The notes under the pieces are model-generated. The model was not told where the DNA came from, ran no database searches, and saw nothing but the letters and a program-made list of their open reading frames with translations. The position numbers were made by a program, and so were the translations under genes. 52,532 nt of DNA, taken from contig CAJWGB010000001.1 of NCBI GenBank assembly GCA_913031625.1, positions 1 through 52,532 on the forward strand. Reading direction: 5' to 3'. Source of the stretch: an uncultured Planctomycetaceae bacterium. GTDB taxonomy: Bacteria; Planctomycetota; Planctomycetia; Planctomycetales; Planctomycetaceae. The stretch's first letter is position 1; every line of letters begins with the position of its first letter. Below are positions 8,505 through 16,489 of the stretch, piece after piece.

Positions 8505-10229
8505 TTATCGCAGATTGTGTTCCGCGAAGAAGGCCAGTTCTTTACCAACCAGGCGGAGCAGTCCCGTGTTGACCGTTGTCTTTCCGACCATCTTGCCGTC
8601 ATTCACATCGAGAACAAAGGTGATGTCATCATCGGTTGGCTTGAGAGCTTCGACTGCATGAGTGAGTCGCAGCAGCACTTCGCGACGCGCTTCCTGATCC
8701 TTGGCATCTGTCGGTTTGGGAAGTCCTTCCACGGCTCTCCTGGATCGCTGAACCCATGGGAGAAGCTGTGCGGAAACGCTGATGGCGTGTTCTGCTTTGC
8801 CCGGTTCCCCAAGTCCTTCAATGGCCGCTTTCAGGCGGTCAAGTGAACCCGGTCCGGTTGCGAACCAGATCCTGTGATCTGATGTTCCCAGCCATGCTTC
8901 AGCACCTGCGCCGAAGATGAAATCAAATAAGGTCAGGAACCCTTTTCGCAGTTTGACGCGATGAATGGAGACATCACCGACCTTGTGAGCATTCAGATCG
9001 GCTTCATTGCCTTCACCGGACTCTGCGATAAGCGCCAGCACTTCGGGCAGTTTGCCGGCACCAGGAACAACTGTGCATCCATAAGTGCTGAATGTGTCAT
9101 CGACAGGAACAGATTCCAGGAACCCATTCAGGTGCCCACCCCTGATGCCGTCGAGCACAATCTGAGCAGCTCCATCGAACAGCTTTTGCGAAGCCGCCTT
9201 CTGGGCATCAGTCAGTTTCACACTCGAATCTTCCAGACGATTGGCAACATCTGCTCGGATGAGCTTAACCAGTGCTTCGGCACTCGCTGTTCGAAGTTCA
9301 TCAATGGGATGATTCAATCGCAGTGACAGCGCTGATTTGGGATCAGATTCCACGGAGGCAAATGCGTCCTGCTGGTCAGCAAAGAGTGACATACTCTTTG
9401 CGAATCCCGTGCCATCGATCGCCGTGACATCAAACTCTGAGTTTGAAGTGGGCCCCGTCTTGTTGAGCCATGTGCGGCTGCGAGCAACATCAGATTCGAT
9501 GAGCAGTCGTTCCAGTTCGTTGAGATAGATTCTTGCCAGGCCTACGCGAAGTCCAAATTCGGTGGTGGACTCTTTGGGGCGCTGCTGCAGTGCATCCAGC
9601 TGCAGTGTCCGGATGGCTTCAAAAGACTTGCGACGCTTTGCGATGCTCTCTGTATCGTGCGTGGCATTGTGGAGTCGAACGCCAAGACTTGCGTCACCTT
9701 CGAGGATCTGGCCAATCAGCGCTTCCGGGCTGATTGCTTTCTTGACGATCTGCCCAATCAGTTTCTGATTGGGCACTTTCTGCGACACACCAACGACGGC
9801 CCACCTGGGTGCAGGAGTGAGTTTCACCCAGCCCGGTTCAATATTCTTATCGGTTTGATAAAGGTTGGTCGCACCCTTTTCCGGAATCGGTGTTCCCATC
9901 AACGTGTCGATGTTGGCAAGCAGGTCATCACCCTTCTCCGTGTATGGAATATGCACAATCATCGGCGATGGAACGAGACCGGAAAGCAGGTCTGCACGTA
10001 AAGGTTTTTCAAAATCAACGCCAAACGCGAAGGCCTCAATGATGTCTTTCCAGTCTTGTCTGGGTTGCTCCTTCTTCGTCGCGAGTTCCAGCATTAGCGC
10101 CATGTCGGCGTTCAGGCGTTTGACGCCTGGGTGAGCAATCGAAATCTGCGGGTGATGTTCTTCCTGGGCACTTACCACTGAAGTCAGGGCCATCAGGCCC
10201 GCCAGCAGAATCGTCAGGGATCGGCTCAT
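8505..10229 (-). CDS. Secreted protein of unknown function
   Basis: 574 aa starting with a clear signal peptide (MSRSLTILLAGLMALTSVVSA followed by QEE). No family I recognise. The mature part is mixed alpha/beta, with segments such as IVHIPYTEKGDDLLANIDTLMG and WAVVGVSQKVPNQKLIGQIV, then a helical stretch with two Arg/Lys-rich helices around residues 195-245. There are no Cys clusters, haem motifs or transmembrane helices after the signal, so a soluble periplasmic protein is likely. It is the first gene of the minus-strand row that continues into scpB 21 nt downstream. The combination of a secreted protein and scpB in one transcript has no obvious functional logic. Confidence 0.75.
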   Translation of the reverse strand: MSRSLTILLAGLMALTSVVSAQEEHHPQISIAHPGVKRLNADMALMLELATKKEQPRQDWKDIIEAFAFGVDFEKPLRADLLSGLVPSPMIVHIPYTEKGDDLLANIDTLMGTPIPEKGATNLYQTDKNIEPGWVKLTPAPRWAVVGVSQKVPNQKLIGQIVKKAISPEALIGQILEGDASLGVRLHNATHDTESIAKRRKSFEAIRTLQLDALQQRPKESTTEFGLRVGLARIYLNELERLLIESDVARSRTWLNKTGPTSNSEFDVTAIDGTGFAKSMSLFADQQDAFASVESDPKSALSLRLNHPIDELRTASAEALVKLIRADVANRLEDSSVKLTDAQKAASQKLFDGAAQIVLDGIRGGHLNGFLESVPVDDTFSTYGCTVVPGAGKLPEVLALIAESGEGNEADLNAHKVGDVSIHRVKLRKGFLTLFDFIFGAGAEAWLGTSDHRIWFATGPGSLDRLKAAIEGLGEPGKAEHAISVSAQLLPWVQRSRRAVEGLPKPTDAKDQEARREVLLRLTHAVEALKPTDDDITFVLDVNDGKMVGKTTVNTGLLRLVGKELAFFAEHNLR

Positions 10230-10593
10230 GTCGTAGAGAACTTATTCAGATCAGTGCCCGTCATCTCATGATGTGAAAGACGGTACACAGTGAGAAGGGT
10301 GATGGGAATCTGCGACGGCAGGTAGCGAACCAGACCGACGCAGCCACAGGAATTCGAAGATGTTGCGAGTTGGTTTGACACAAACCAAGACCTGACAACA
10401 GTTTCCGGAACTACCGTAGATTCCGCATTCTATGACAAATCACCAAATGGGGTAAAGACATGCTGACAAATTGAAACACTGCATTTTCCGAGGGATTTCC
10501 ACCATTCCAGCTGTTCGGGCAGGCTCAAATCGCTCTATCAGCACACCAGGTTTTCGCCGTAGACTTCCCCCTTCCTTCAAAATGGATTTTGAA
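10230..10593. other. Divergent intergenic region, no gene recognised
   Basis: 364 nt between the divergently transcribed secreted-protein and FKBP genes, so both promoters should lie here. A TTGACA at 10375-10380 is the only promoter-like hexamer I see, with no convincing -10 partner. In-frame sequence extends from the FKBP gene up to 10471 but shows no protein-like conservation and is read as leader. Confidence 0.4.
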
Positions 10594-11148
10594 ATGAACG
10601 TCCGAACTTTGTCAGCTGTCGGTTTGCTGCCTTACATCTCACTTGGTCTGCTCGCCCTGTCTGGTTGCGTGACCGGAAACAAGTTCGAGGACCCTCCTCA
10701 GCAGACCGCAGATGTCCGGTCGAGAGATTCAGGAACCACAGCGATCCCGGTGACATTCACAGATCGCAGAACCCTGCAATACGACACCGGCCAGACAGAT
10801 CCGGAAATCCCGCAGCTGTTCAAGAGCACTTCGTCTGGTCTCCGCTACCGCATTCTGCGTAAATCAGAAGGCCGAAAACCTGGTCCCACCAGCCCGGTAA
10901 CCGTTCACTATCGAGGCTGGCTGGACAACGGCAAGGAATTCGACAGCTCGTACGACAGCGCTCCCGCAAAGTTCCGCCTGAACGAAGTCGTGGCTGGGTG
11001 GGGCGAAGGGCTGCAGTTGATTGGCGAAGGTGGCATGATCGAATTGTGGATTCCGGGAAGTCTGGGTTACGGGAAGGCAGGGAGAGACAAGATTCCGCCA
11101 AACGCCACGCTGCACTTTGTCGTTGAGCTGATTAGCGTCAACGAGTAG
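10594..11148 (+). CDS. FKBP-type peptidyl-prolyl cis-trans isomerase lipoprotein
   Basis: 184 aa from the chosen ATG. A lipoprotein signal (hydrophobic core, lipobox LSGC with Cys25) is followed by a linker of about 70 residues and a C-terminal FKBP domain: VTVHYRGWLDNGKEFDSSYD, then VVAGWGEGLQLIGEGG, then LWIPGSLGYGKAG and PPNATLHFVVELISV. These are the conserved active-site strands of FkpA/Mip-type isomerases, which speed proline isomerisation during folding outside the cytoplasm. The lipid anchor places it in the membrane facing the periplasm. Alternative starts at 10582 and 10471 would add residues before the signal core; no Shine-Dalgarno helps decide. It is monocistronic, with a minus-strand gene ending 46 nt downstream. 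Confidence 0.88.
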   Translation: MNVRTLSAVGLLPYISLGLLALSGCVTGNKFEDPPQQTADVRSRDSGTTAIPVTFTDRRTLQYDTGQTDPEIPQLFKSTSSGLRYRILRKSEGRKPGPTSPVTVHYRGWLDNGKEFDSSYDSAPAKFRLNEVVAGWGEGLQLIGEGGMIELWIPGSLGYGKAGRDKIPPNATLHFVVELISVNE

Positions 11149-11194
11149 ATCGCCGGATCAGTTCACGAGAAACCTGGAAGGAATCCCGTCGAGT

Positions 11195-11540
11195 CTACCG
11201 CCGCCGCAACTCGTCAAAGTCCATGTTGGCGATCGACAGACTGTCTTCGATCAACTGCAAGGCTGATGGCACCGCTCGAAACGTTGTTGTGCTGACTGCA
11301 CCATCATCTCCGGGATCGATCACCCGGACCCGGTGCTGTGGTTGCTGCACAAAGTGTGAGTCCACGACAAAACAGAATTCAGACTCAGAGTGGGAACGCA
11401 CGTGCTCCAGCAGGATCAGTGATGAACCTGACATGCGCGAGGAAGCCATCCGGGCCCTGCGGCTCACTCACCTGATTCCACACAGCGTCATCTGAGAAGT
11501 CAGCTCGGATCACCCATACTCTGTCATTATCAGTCGTCAT
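11195..11540 (-). pseudogene. DUF6924-family gene interrupted by a +1 frameshift
   Basis: Two overlapping minus-strand frames together make one protein. The first (ATG at 11538-11540) reads VWVIRADFSDDAVW, then PDGFLAHVRFITDPAG and ends soon after. The second reads SESEFCFVVDSHFV, then TTFRAVPSALQLIEDSLS and IANMDFDELRRR. The order matches the DUF6924 family (TDFSDDxAW, DGF.AxVxFVDDP, FVVD, TFRVVP, LSIANMDFEEF). The span is 346 nt, one more than a multiple of three. Removing one base from the GGG run at 11392-11394 (CCC on the coding strand) restores a continuous 114-residue protein. Function of the family is unknown. It may be a real pseudogene or a base-call error. Confidence 0.7.
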
Positions 11541-11621
11541 GGAAGTTGGTGTCTGACCTTCGAACATACTCCGACCGTGATTAGAATCCGTAACTCTTCC
11601 CGTTTCCTGCGAGCACAGCAA

Positions 11622-12314
11622 ATGACGACTGAAATTACGTGGCTGGGACACGCTGCATTCAAGGTGACCACAGCCGAAAAGACCATTCTGATCGATCCCT
11701 TCCTGACAGGAAACCCGGCCGCCACCGTCAGTGCAGACGACGTCAATGCGGACGTGATTCTGCTGACCCATGGGCACGCCGATCACGTCGGCGACACCAT
11801 TGAGATTGCTCAACGCACGGGCGCACTCGTGGTTGCCAACTTTGAGATCGTCACATGGCTGCAGGGCAAGGGAATCGAGAATGTGCACCCCATGCACATC
11901 GGGGGTGCTCATGCGTTCGATTTTGGAACCGTCAAGCTGACGATTGCTCATCATGGATCCGGGCTGCCCGACAATTCGTATGGGGGCAATCCGGCCGGCA
12001 TCATTCTGAAGCTTGCTGACGGCAACATTTACTTCGCCGGGGATACGGCGCTGTTTCTGGATATGCAGTTGATCGGTGAAGCTGGTCTCGACGTGGCCGT
12101 GCTACCGATCGGAGACAATTTCACGATGGGCCCCGAAGACAGTGTTCGCGCCCTCAAGCTGCTGAAGCCAAAGACTGCGATTCCCATGCACTACAACACA
12201 TGGCCCGTGATTGAGCAGGACACCCACGACTGGGCGACTGCCGTCCAGCACAAGACAGGGTCTGAGCCTGTCGTCCTTGAAGTCGGTGGCACACACCAAT
12301 TGGGCTCAAAGTAG
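11622..12314 (+). CDS. UPF0173-type metal-dependent hydrolase (metallo-beta-lactamase fold)
   Basis: 230 aa from ATG 11622; the family normally begins with M-x-I-T-W-L-G-H-A, exactly as seen (MTTEITWLGHAAF). The metal-binding motif THGHADH supplies H50, H52, D54 and H55; further ligands are in IAHHGSG and YFAGDTALF, and AIPMHYNTWP is the terminal metal-binding region. UPF0173 (YtkL-like) proteins are soluble cytosolic hydrolases whose physiological substrate is not established. A GTG 45 nt upstream would add 15 residues outside the family profile. The gene lies divergent to the broken DUF6924-type gene, and a dispersed hairpin repeat begins two bases after its stop codon. Confidence 0.88.
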   Translation: MTTEITWLGHAAFKVTTAEKTILIDPFLTGNPAATVSADDVNADVILLTHGHADHVGDTIEIAQRTGALVVANFEIVTWLQGKGIENVHPMHIGGAHAFDFGTVKLTIAHHGSGLPDNSYGGNPAGIILKLADGNIYFAGDTALFLDMQLIGEAGLDVAVLPIGDNFTMGPEDSVRALKLLKPKTAIPMHYNTWPVIEQDTHDWATAVQHKTGSEPVVLEVGGTHQLGSK

Positions 12315-12315
12315 G

Positions 12316-12347
12316 CCGGAGTGAGGAACGTAGTGACGAAGTCCGGC
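12316..12347. repeat. Dispersed hairpin repeat, family B, copy 1
   Basis: About 32 nt with terminal complementary arms GCCGGA and TCCGGC enclosing GTGAGGAACGTAGTGACG. It starts directly after the stop codon at 12312-12314. A near-identical copy is at 20686-20717, differing by one inserted A and two transitions. The position suggests it could act as an RNA hairpin at the 3' end of the transcript, although no T-run follows. Confidence 0.6.
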
Positions 12348-12433
12348 GGTTCGCGGTGCACGATTGGAAATCGTCGACACGCTGTACTGACGTGATGATG
12401 CCTTGTCGCGAAAGTGATGGTTTCCAGTATCGA

Positions 12434-12460
12434 CCCGACTCTGGAGAGTCGGGTTACGGA
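12434..12460 (-). repeat. Dispersed palindromic intergenic repeat, family A, copy 2
   Basis: Inverted repeat with 9-bp arms CCCGACTCT / AGAGTCGGG around GG, followed by TTACGGA. Read on the minus strand it aligns over 27 nt with 3361-3387 with four differences. It lies 35 nt beyond the stop codon of the haem-domain gene and could end transcription from either side. Confidence 0.6.
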
Positions 12461-12493
12461 TGGTCCTCGTGCCGCTCGCCTCGGCGTGCGGAG

Positions 12494-15400
12494 TCAATCA
12501 CTGACGCGGCCGAGTTGCACCAGATACGCCAGCAGGTCCGCCCGCTGTTGTTTTGTCAGCAGACTCGTGAGACCGGCTGGCATGGGGCTGCCCGACGGCT
12601 TGCGTTCCTCAATTTCATCGACTGGAATCGTCTGGATCTGCTTTGTCACCGGGTCGAGGAGGTTGATCTGCCTGTTATCGTCTCCGCGACCGGCACGCTC
12701 GATTCCTGTGTGAACGCGCCCGTCCGACGTTACCACGACGATCATGGAGTATCCTTCCTTCACCTGTCGTGCGGGCCACATGACTTCTTCCACGATGCGT
12801 TCTTTCGACAGCGTTGTCCCGATTGCGGTCAGATCCGGTCCGATGTCACCACCGTTGCCACTGATCCGGTGACACGACGCGCACGCCATCGACTGAAACA
12901 GGTGTCGCCCACGTTCGACGTTTCCACTGTTGGAGTCCGAGACGAGCTGAGAGACTAGACCGGAGGAATAATCGGGGGTCTTCAATGACGCACCCAGCAC
13001 GCGGCTGAGTGCAGTGAAGAGACTCTGATCGCTGCGACCCGCTGCAAACATCGAACGAATCAGTGCCGAGGCTGAGTCTTTGGACAGGCCGGTTCCGGCC
13101 GTTGCCTTTGCCAGTGCTTCCGCTCCTTCCGACTGACTCAGGAATGCCTGCAGCGTGGCACTGCGTTCCGCTTCCTGAAGATCAGGTTGCTGAAACAAAC
13201 GCATGGCGACATCGGCGGCTGCGTCGAGGTCGGTGTTTGTCCATGCCCGCGCGACAGCGGCCTTCAGATCGATGTCATTCGACTCGGCGACAGCCCTGGT
13301 AAACAGAGCGCGTGATTTCTCTGCGTCCAGCCTTGCGGTTGCATGGAACGCAGCCTCTCGAACCGCCATCTCTTCGTCCCCGCTGACAGCAATGCTGTGG
13401 ATGTCCGGACCGAGCTTTTTGAGTTGCCATTCTGCGGCGACATTGATTGCTGACTGACGTAAGTGAGGTGATCTGGAATTGAACAGATTCTTCAACAGAT
13501 TCCCGACATTCTCAGGTGCTTCCCGACTGCTGGCGACGCCTGTCAGAATTGCCATTGCAGCTGCATGCTGTTCTGCGTTGTAGTCTCCTTCGTTCGTGTA
13601 AGTGTCGCTGCTGAGAGCGAATTCAAGAATGTCCTCGTTGCTGCCCGCCGCAAGCAACGCTTCCACGGCGCCAGTCCGGGTTTCGGCATCAAGATTTCCG
13701 GAACGGACAAGGCGTCGCAGCTGCTCGACAGCCCCTCCTCCTCCGACGCGGTTCAATACGGCCGCCAGATGCTGTGGCTTCGAAAAGCTCAACTGCCCGG
13801 CCTGCAGCGCCGGTTGCCATTGCGGTCGCAGCGCATGGACGGCCTGTTCGAATGCGTAGTCGATCCACTCATCGCGTTCACTGTCCAGCACACCTGCCGC
13901 CACAGCAATGGACTCCGGTTGACGAATTTCAGAGCAGGCAATCACGGCTTCCAGTCTCACGCGAGGATGCGTGTCCTGAGTACGGGCAGCCAGCAGCTCC
14001 AGAGGATTCTCGAGACGGTCGTGCCAGCGGCCTGCCAGGCGCGTAGCCCACGACCGAGCCTTTGCCTTGCTTGCGTTCAACAGTCGATTCAGCAGAGCAG
14101 GACGGACAACTTCAATGGTGGCATAAGCTCCAAGTGCCTGAAACACGTGGAATTCGTACTCTTTGTGTTTCGTGTCCAGCTTTGAAACCCAGACATCCAG
14201 TGCATCAGCAACGCTGTCCGGGTCGCGGTTGGTCAGTTCACGTTTGGCGTGATAGCGATTCCAGTATTCGGGAGATTCAAGCTGTTGGACGACGGCAGGG
14301 AGCGGCGCTCCAGCGAGTTGAGGAGTCTGCAGAGCAGGGCGGTCAGAACTGACGCGCCAGATGCGGCCATGTGCCTTGTCTCGATTTGGATGACGATAGG
14401 CATCGTCCTGATGGCAGGTGATTGGGTTGTACCAGTCGACGACATAGACGGCACCATCCGGTCCAACGCGAACATCCACCGGACGAAAATTTCGATGGCT
14501 GGACTTCAACAGTGGCTCCTTCCACTCAACTCCAAATCCAGCACCCTCTCGCCGCACCGTGAACCGTGACACTCGATTCGGTTTGAAATCCCCGAGCAGG
14601 AAGTTGTGTTGCAGTGCGTCCGGAAGGTGACTGCTTTCCACGTAGGCCACACCGCAGTAGCCGCCCGGGTTGCCGATTCTTTTGAGGCGTTTGCGATGAG
14701 TGGTCGCCACGAGACCCGCTGTGAGCCATGACACTCCTCCGGCGCCATCGACGCCGAACACCTGTCCCCAGCGATCAAATGCTGCGCCCCACGGGTTGCC
14801 CGCACTCATGTGGCCTTCGAGGAATGGAATCAGCTGTCCGCGGCGCGGACGCATGTGATAGTAGCCAGCGTTGAAAAGTCCGCTGACTCCCCATGGTGTT
14901 TCCACCCGCGATTCACAGCCATCACCATGGCCGAAGTAGAGTTCTCCACCGGGGCTCCAGATAAACGAATTAATCGTCTGGTGAGAGTCACCATTGCCAA
15001 AGCCACCGTAAAGGACGGTTCGCTGATCCGCTTTCCCATCGTTATCGGTGTCTTTCAGGAAGAGGATCTCAGTATTCTGGCCAACATAGATACCGCCGTT
15101 GCCGATCTCAATACCGGTGGGAATGTTGAGGCCTTCCGCGAAGACTGTTGATTGATCGGCAACACCGTCATTGTCGGTGTCTTCCAGCATGATGATTTTG
15201 TCGTTGGGAATGTCACCGGGAAAGATGTGCGGGTAGGTGGTGGTGACGGTGACGTACATGCGACCTCGAGAATCCCATCGAAGATTCAACGGTGAAGTAA
15301 GTCCGTCTGCTTCGGATGCGAACAGGTTGACACTGAGTCCCTCAGCGACGCTGAATGCTTTGAGTTCTTCCTCAACATTTGCCTCAGCCACTCCGTGAAG

Positions 15401-16408
15401 TGTTTCCGGCTTCGGACGCTGGAGCCCTGTGTCGTTGCGTCCCGTGGCAATGATCTGGATGCGGTCTTCTGCCGCGGCGACCATAGGAAGAAGCTTCTTC
15501 CACTCTTCCTTGAACGGAATGTAATCGTCACCACCACGAGTGAACTGCCGTTCGGCGTCATCACCGTACAACAGCTTCCAGTTGGCCGGTCGCCAATAGT
15601 CGTACCACAGCCGATGCTTCTCCACGACTGCCGTACGAAGCAGTTCGCTTTGCTGCCGATTTCCAAAGAGCGCGATGGGAGACTTCTGAAGTTGATCTGC
15701 TGAAACCTTCGTCTCGGTCAGGCCCAGCTGGCGGGCGATCTCGGCAGCAATAATGGCCTGGGAGCTTCTGCGCACATGAACGCCATTATCACTGAGGTCG
15801 GCCGAGATGGTGTGAAACAGGTCCACCAGTGGAAGTTCCTGTTCTGCGCACACCTGCTGCATTGCACTGACATACTCCCCAAGGACGCCATTCTGCTCAG
15901 CAACATCTGGTGTGGCGGCATCTTCTGGAGTTTCAAACCGTGTGGGAGTGATCAGGACAACCCGGCGATCATCTGTTTTCAGTTGTTCGATCAGAGTCGT
16001 CAACGAGCCGCGAAAGTCGTCCAGTCGTTGCCGGCCTTCCAGGGCTTCCATCGCTCCAAACTGAGCAATCACCAGGGACGCTTTGACTGTTTTCAGCTGC
16101 TCGTTGAGGTCACCAAATCCTTTCCTTCGCCAGCCATCCTTTCGCCAGCGTTCAATCACGGTTCCCTGGCGATAGACGGTGTCCGCTTCCCATGTAAAGT
16201 CTCGAAACCTGATTCCGGCTGCGTCCTGGCGCACGGCGGCTTCCGTCATCAGTGTTTCGAGATAGCCGGACTGCTGTTGTCGGAGCAGATTCGCGCCTCC
16301 CAGAAACACCACTACGTCATTAGATCCGAGGGGTAACCGGTCGACGGCCTGAACAGGCTGGAGAGAGATCAGAGCAACGGCGATGGCCAGAGAACTCTTG
16401 ATTCGCAT
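12494..16408 (-). CDS. Exported SGNH-like / PVC-type dehydrogenase / HEAT / CxxCH haem multidomain protein
   Basis: 1304 aa with a signal peptide (MRIKSSLAIAVALISLQPVQA). Residues about 28-245 look like an SGNH/GDSL-hydrolase domain (FLGGANLL, VIAQFGAMEAL, LPLVDLFHTI). About 350-685 is the membrane-bound dehydrogenase-type beta-propeller of the PVC group (GLSVNLFASEADGLTSPLN, then VYVVDWYNPITCHQDD). About 700-1130 is HEAT-like helical repeats. The C-terminus is the PVC haem-binding domain with one CASCH motif near residue 1176 (RGRHLFQSMACASCHRISG). Such proteins are found almost only in Planctomycetes and Verrucomicrobia and are thought to be periplasmic oxidoreductases; the substrate is unknown. 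A TTG at 16423 is an alternative start. It lies 81 nt downstream of the hydrolase-SMP-30 gene on the same strand. Confidence 0.87.
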   Translation of the reverse strand: MRIKSSLAIAVALISLQPVQAVDRLPLGSNDVVVFLGGANLLRQQQSGYLETLMTEAAVRQDAAGIRFRDFTWEADTVYRQGTVIERWRKDGWRRKGFGDLNEQLKTVKASLVIAQFGAMEALEGRQRLDDFRGSLTTLIEQLKTDDRRVVLITPTRFETPEDAATPDVAEQNGVLGEYVSAMQQVCAEQELPLVDLFHTISADLSDNGVHVRRSSQAIIAAEIARQLGLTETKVSADQLQKSPIALFGNRQQSELLRTAVVEKHRLWYDYWRPANWKLLYGDDAERQFTRGGDDYIPFKEEWKKLLPMVAAAEDRIQIIATGRNDTGLQRPKPETLHGVAEANVEEELKAFSVAEGLSVNLFASEADGLTSPLNLRWDSRGRMYVTVTTTYPHIFPGDIPNDKIIMLEDTDNDGVADQSTVFAEGLNIPTGIEIGNGGIYVGQNTEILFLKDTDNDGKADQRTVLYGGFGNGDSHQTINSFIWSPGGELYFGHGDGCESRVETPWGVSGLFNAGYYHMRPRRGQLIPFLEGHMSAGNPWGAAFDRWGQVFGVDGAGGVSWLTAGLVATTHRKRLKRIGNPGGYCGVAYVESSHLPDALQHNFLLGDFKPNRVSRFTVRREGAGFGVEWKEPLLKSSHRNFRPVDVRVGPDGAVYVVDWYNPITCHQDDAYRHPNRDKAHGRIWRVSSDRPALQTPQLAGAPLPAVVQQLESPEYWNRYHAKRELTNRDPDSVADALDVWVSKLDTKHKEYEFHVFQALGAYATIEVVRPALLNRLLNASKAKARSWATRLAGRWHDRLENPLELLAARTQDTHPRVRLEAVIACSEIRQPESIAVAAGVLDSERDEWIDYAFEQAVHALRPQWQPALQAGQLSFSKPQHLAAVLNRVGGGGAVEQLRRLVRSGNLDAETRTGAVEALLAAGSNEDILEFALSSDTYTNEGDYNAEQHAAAMAILTGVASSREAPENVGNLLKNLFNSRSPHLRQSAINVAAEWQLKKLGPDIHSIAVSGDEEMAVREAAFHATARLDAEKSRALFTRAVAESNDIDLKAAVARAWTNTDLDAAADVAMRLFQQPDLQEAERSATLQAFLSQSEGAEALAKATAGTGLSKDSASALIRSMFAAGRSDQSLFTALSRVLGASLKTPDYSSGLVSQLVSDSNSGNVERGRHLFQSMACASCHRISGNGGDIGPDLTAIGTTLSKERIVEEVMWPARQVKEGYSMIVVVTSDGRVHTGIERAGRGDDNRQINLLDPVTKQIQTIPVDEIEERKPSGSPMPAGLTSLLTKQQRADLLAYLVQLGRVSD

Positions 16409-16489
16409 GTGCAAGGCTTTCAATAGATCTGGAACGCAGCAATGTCGGGTGTCCGTAGCAACTCGGATCGCTTCCTGGATGGTCTCTCA

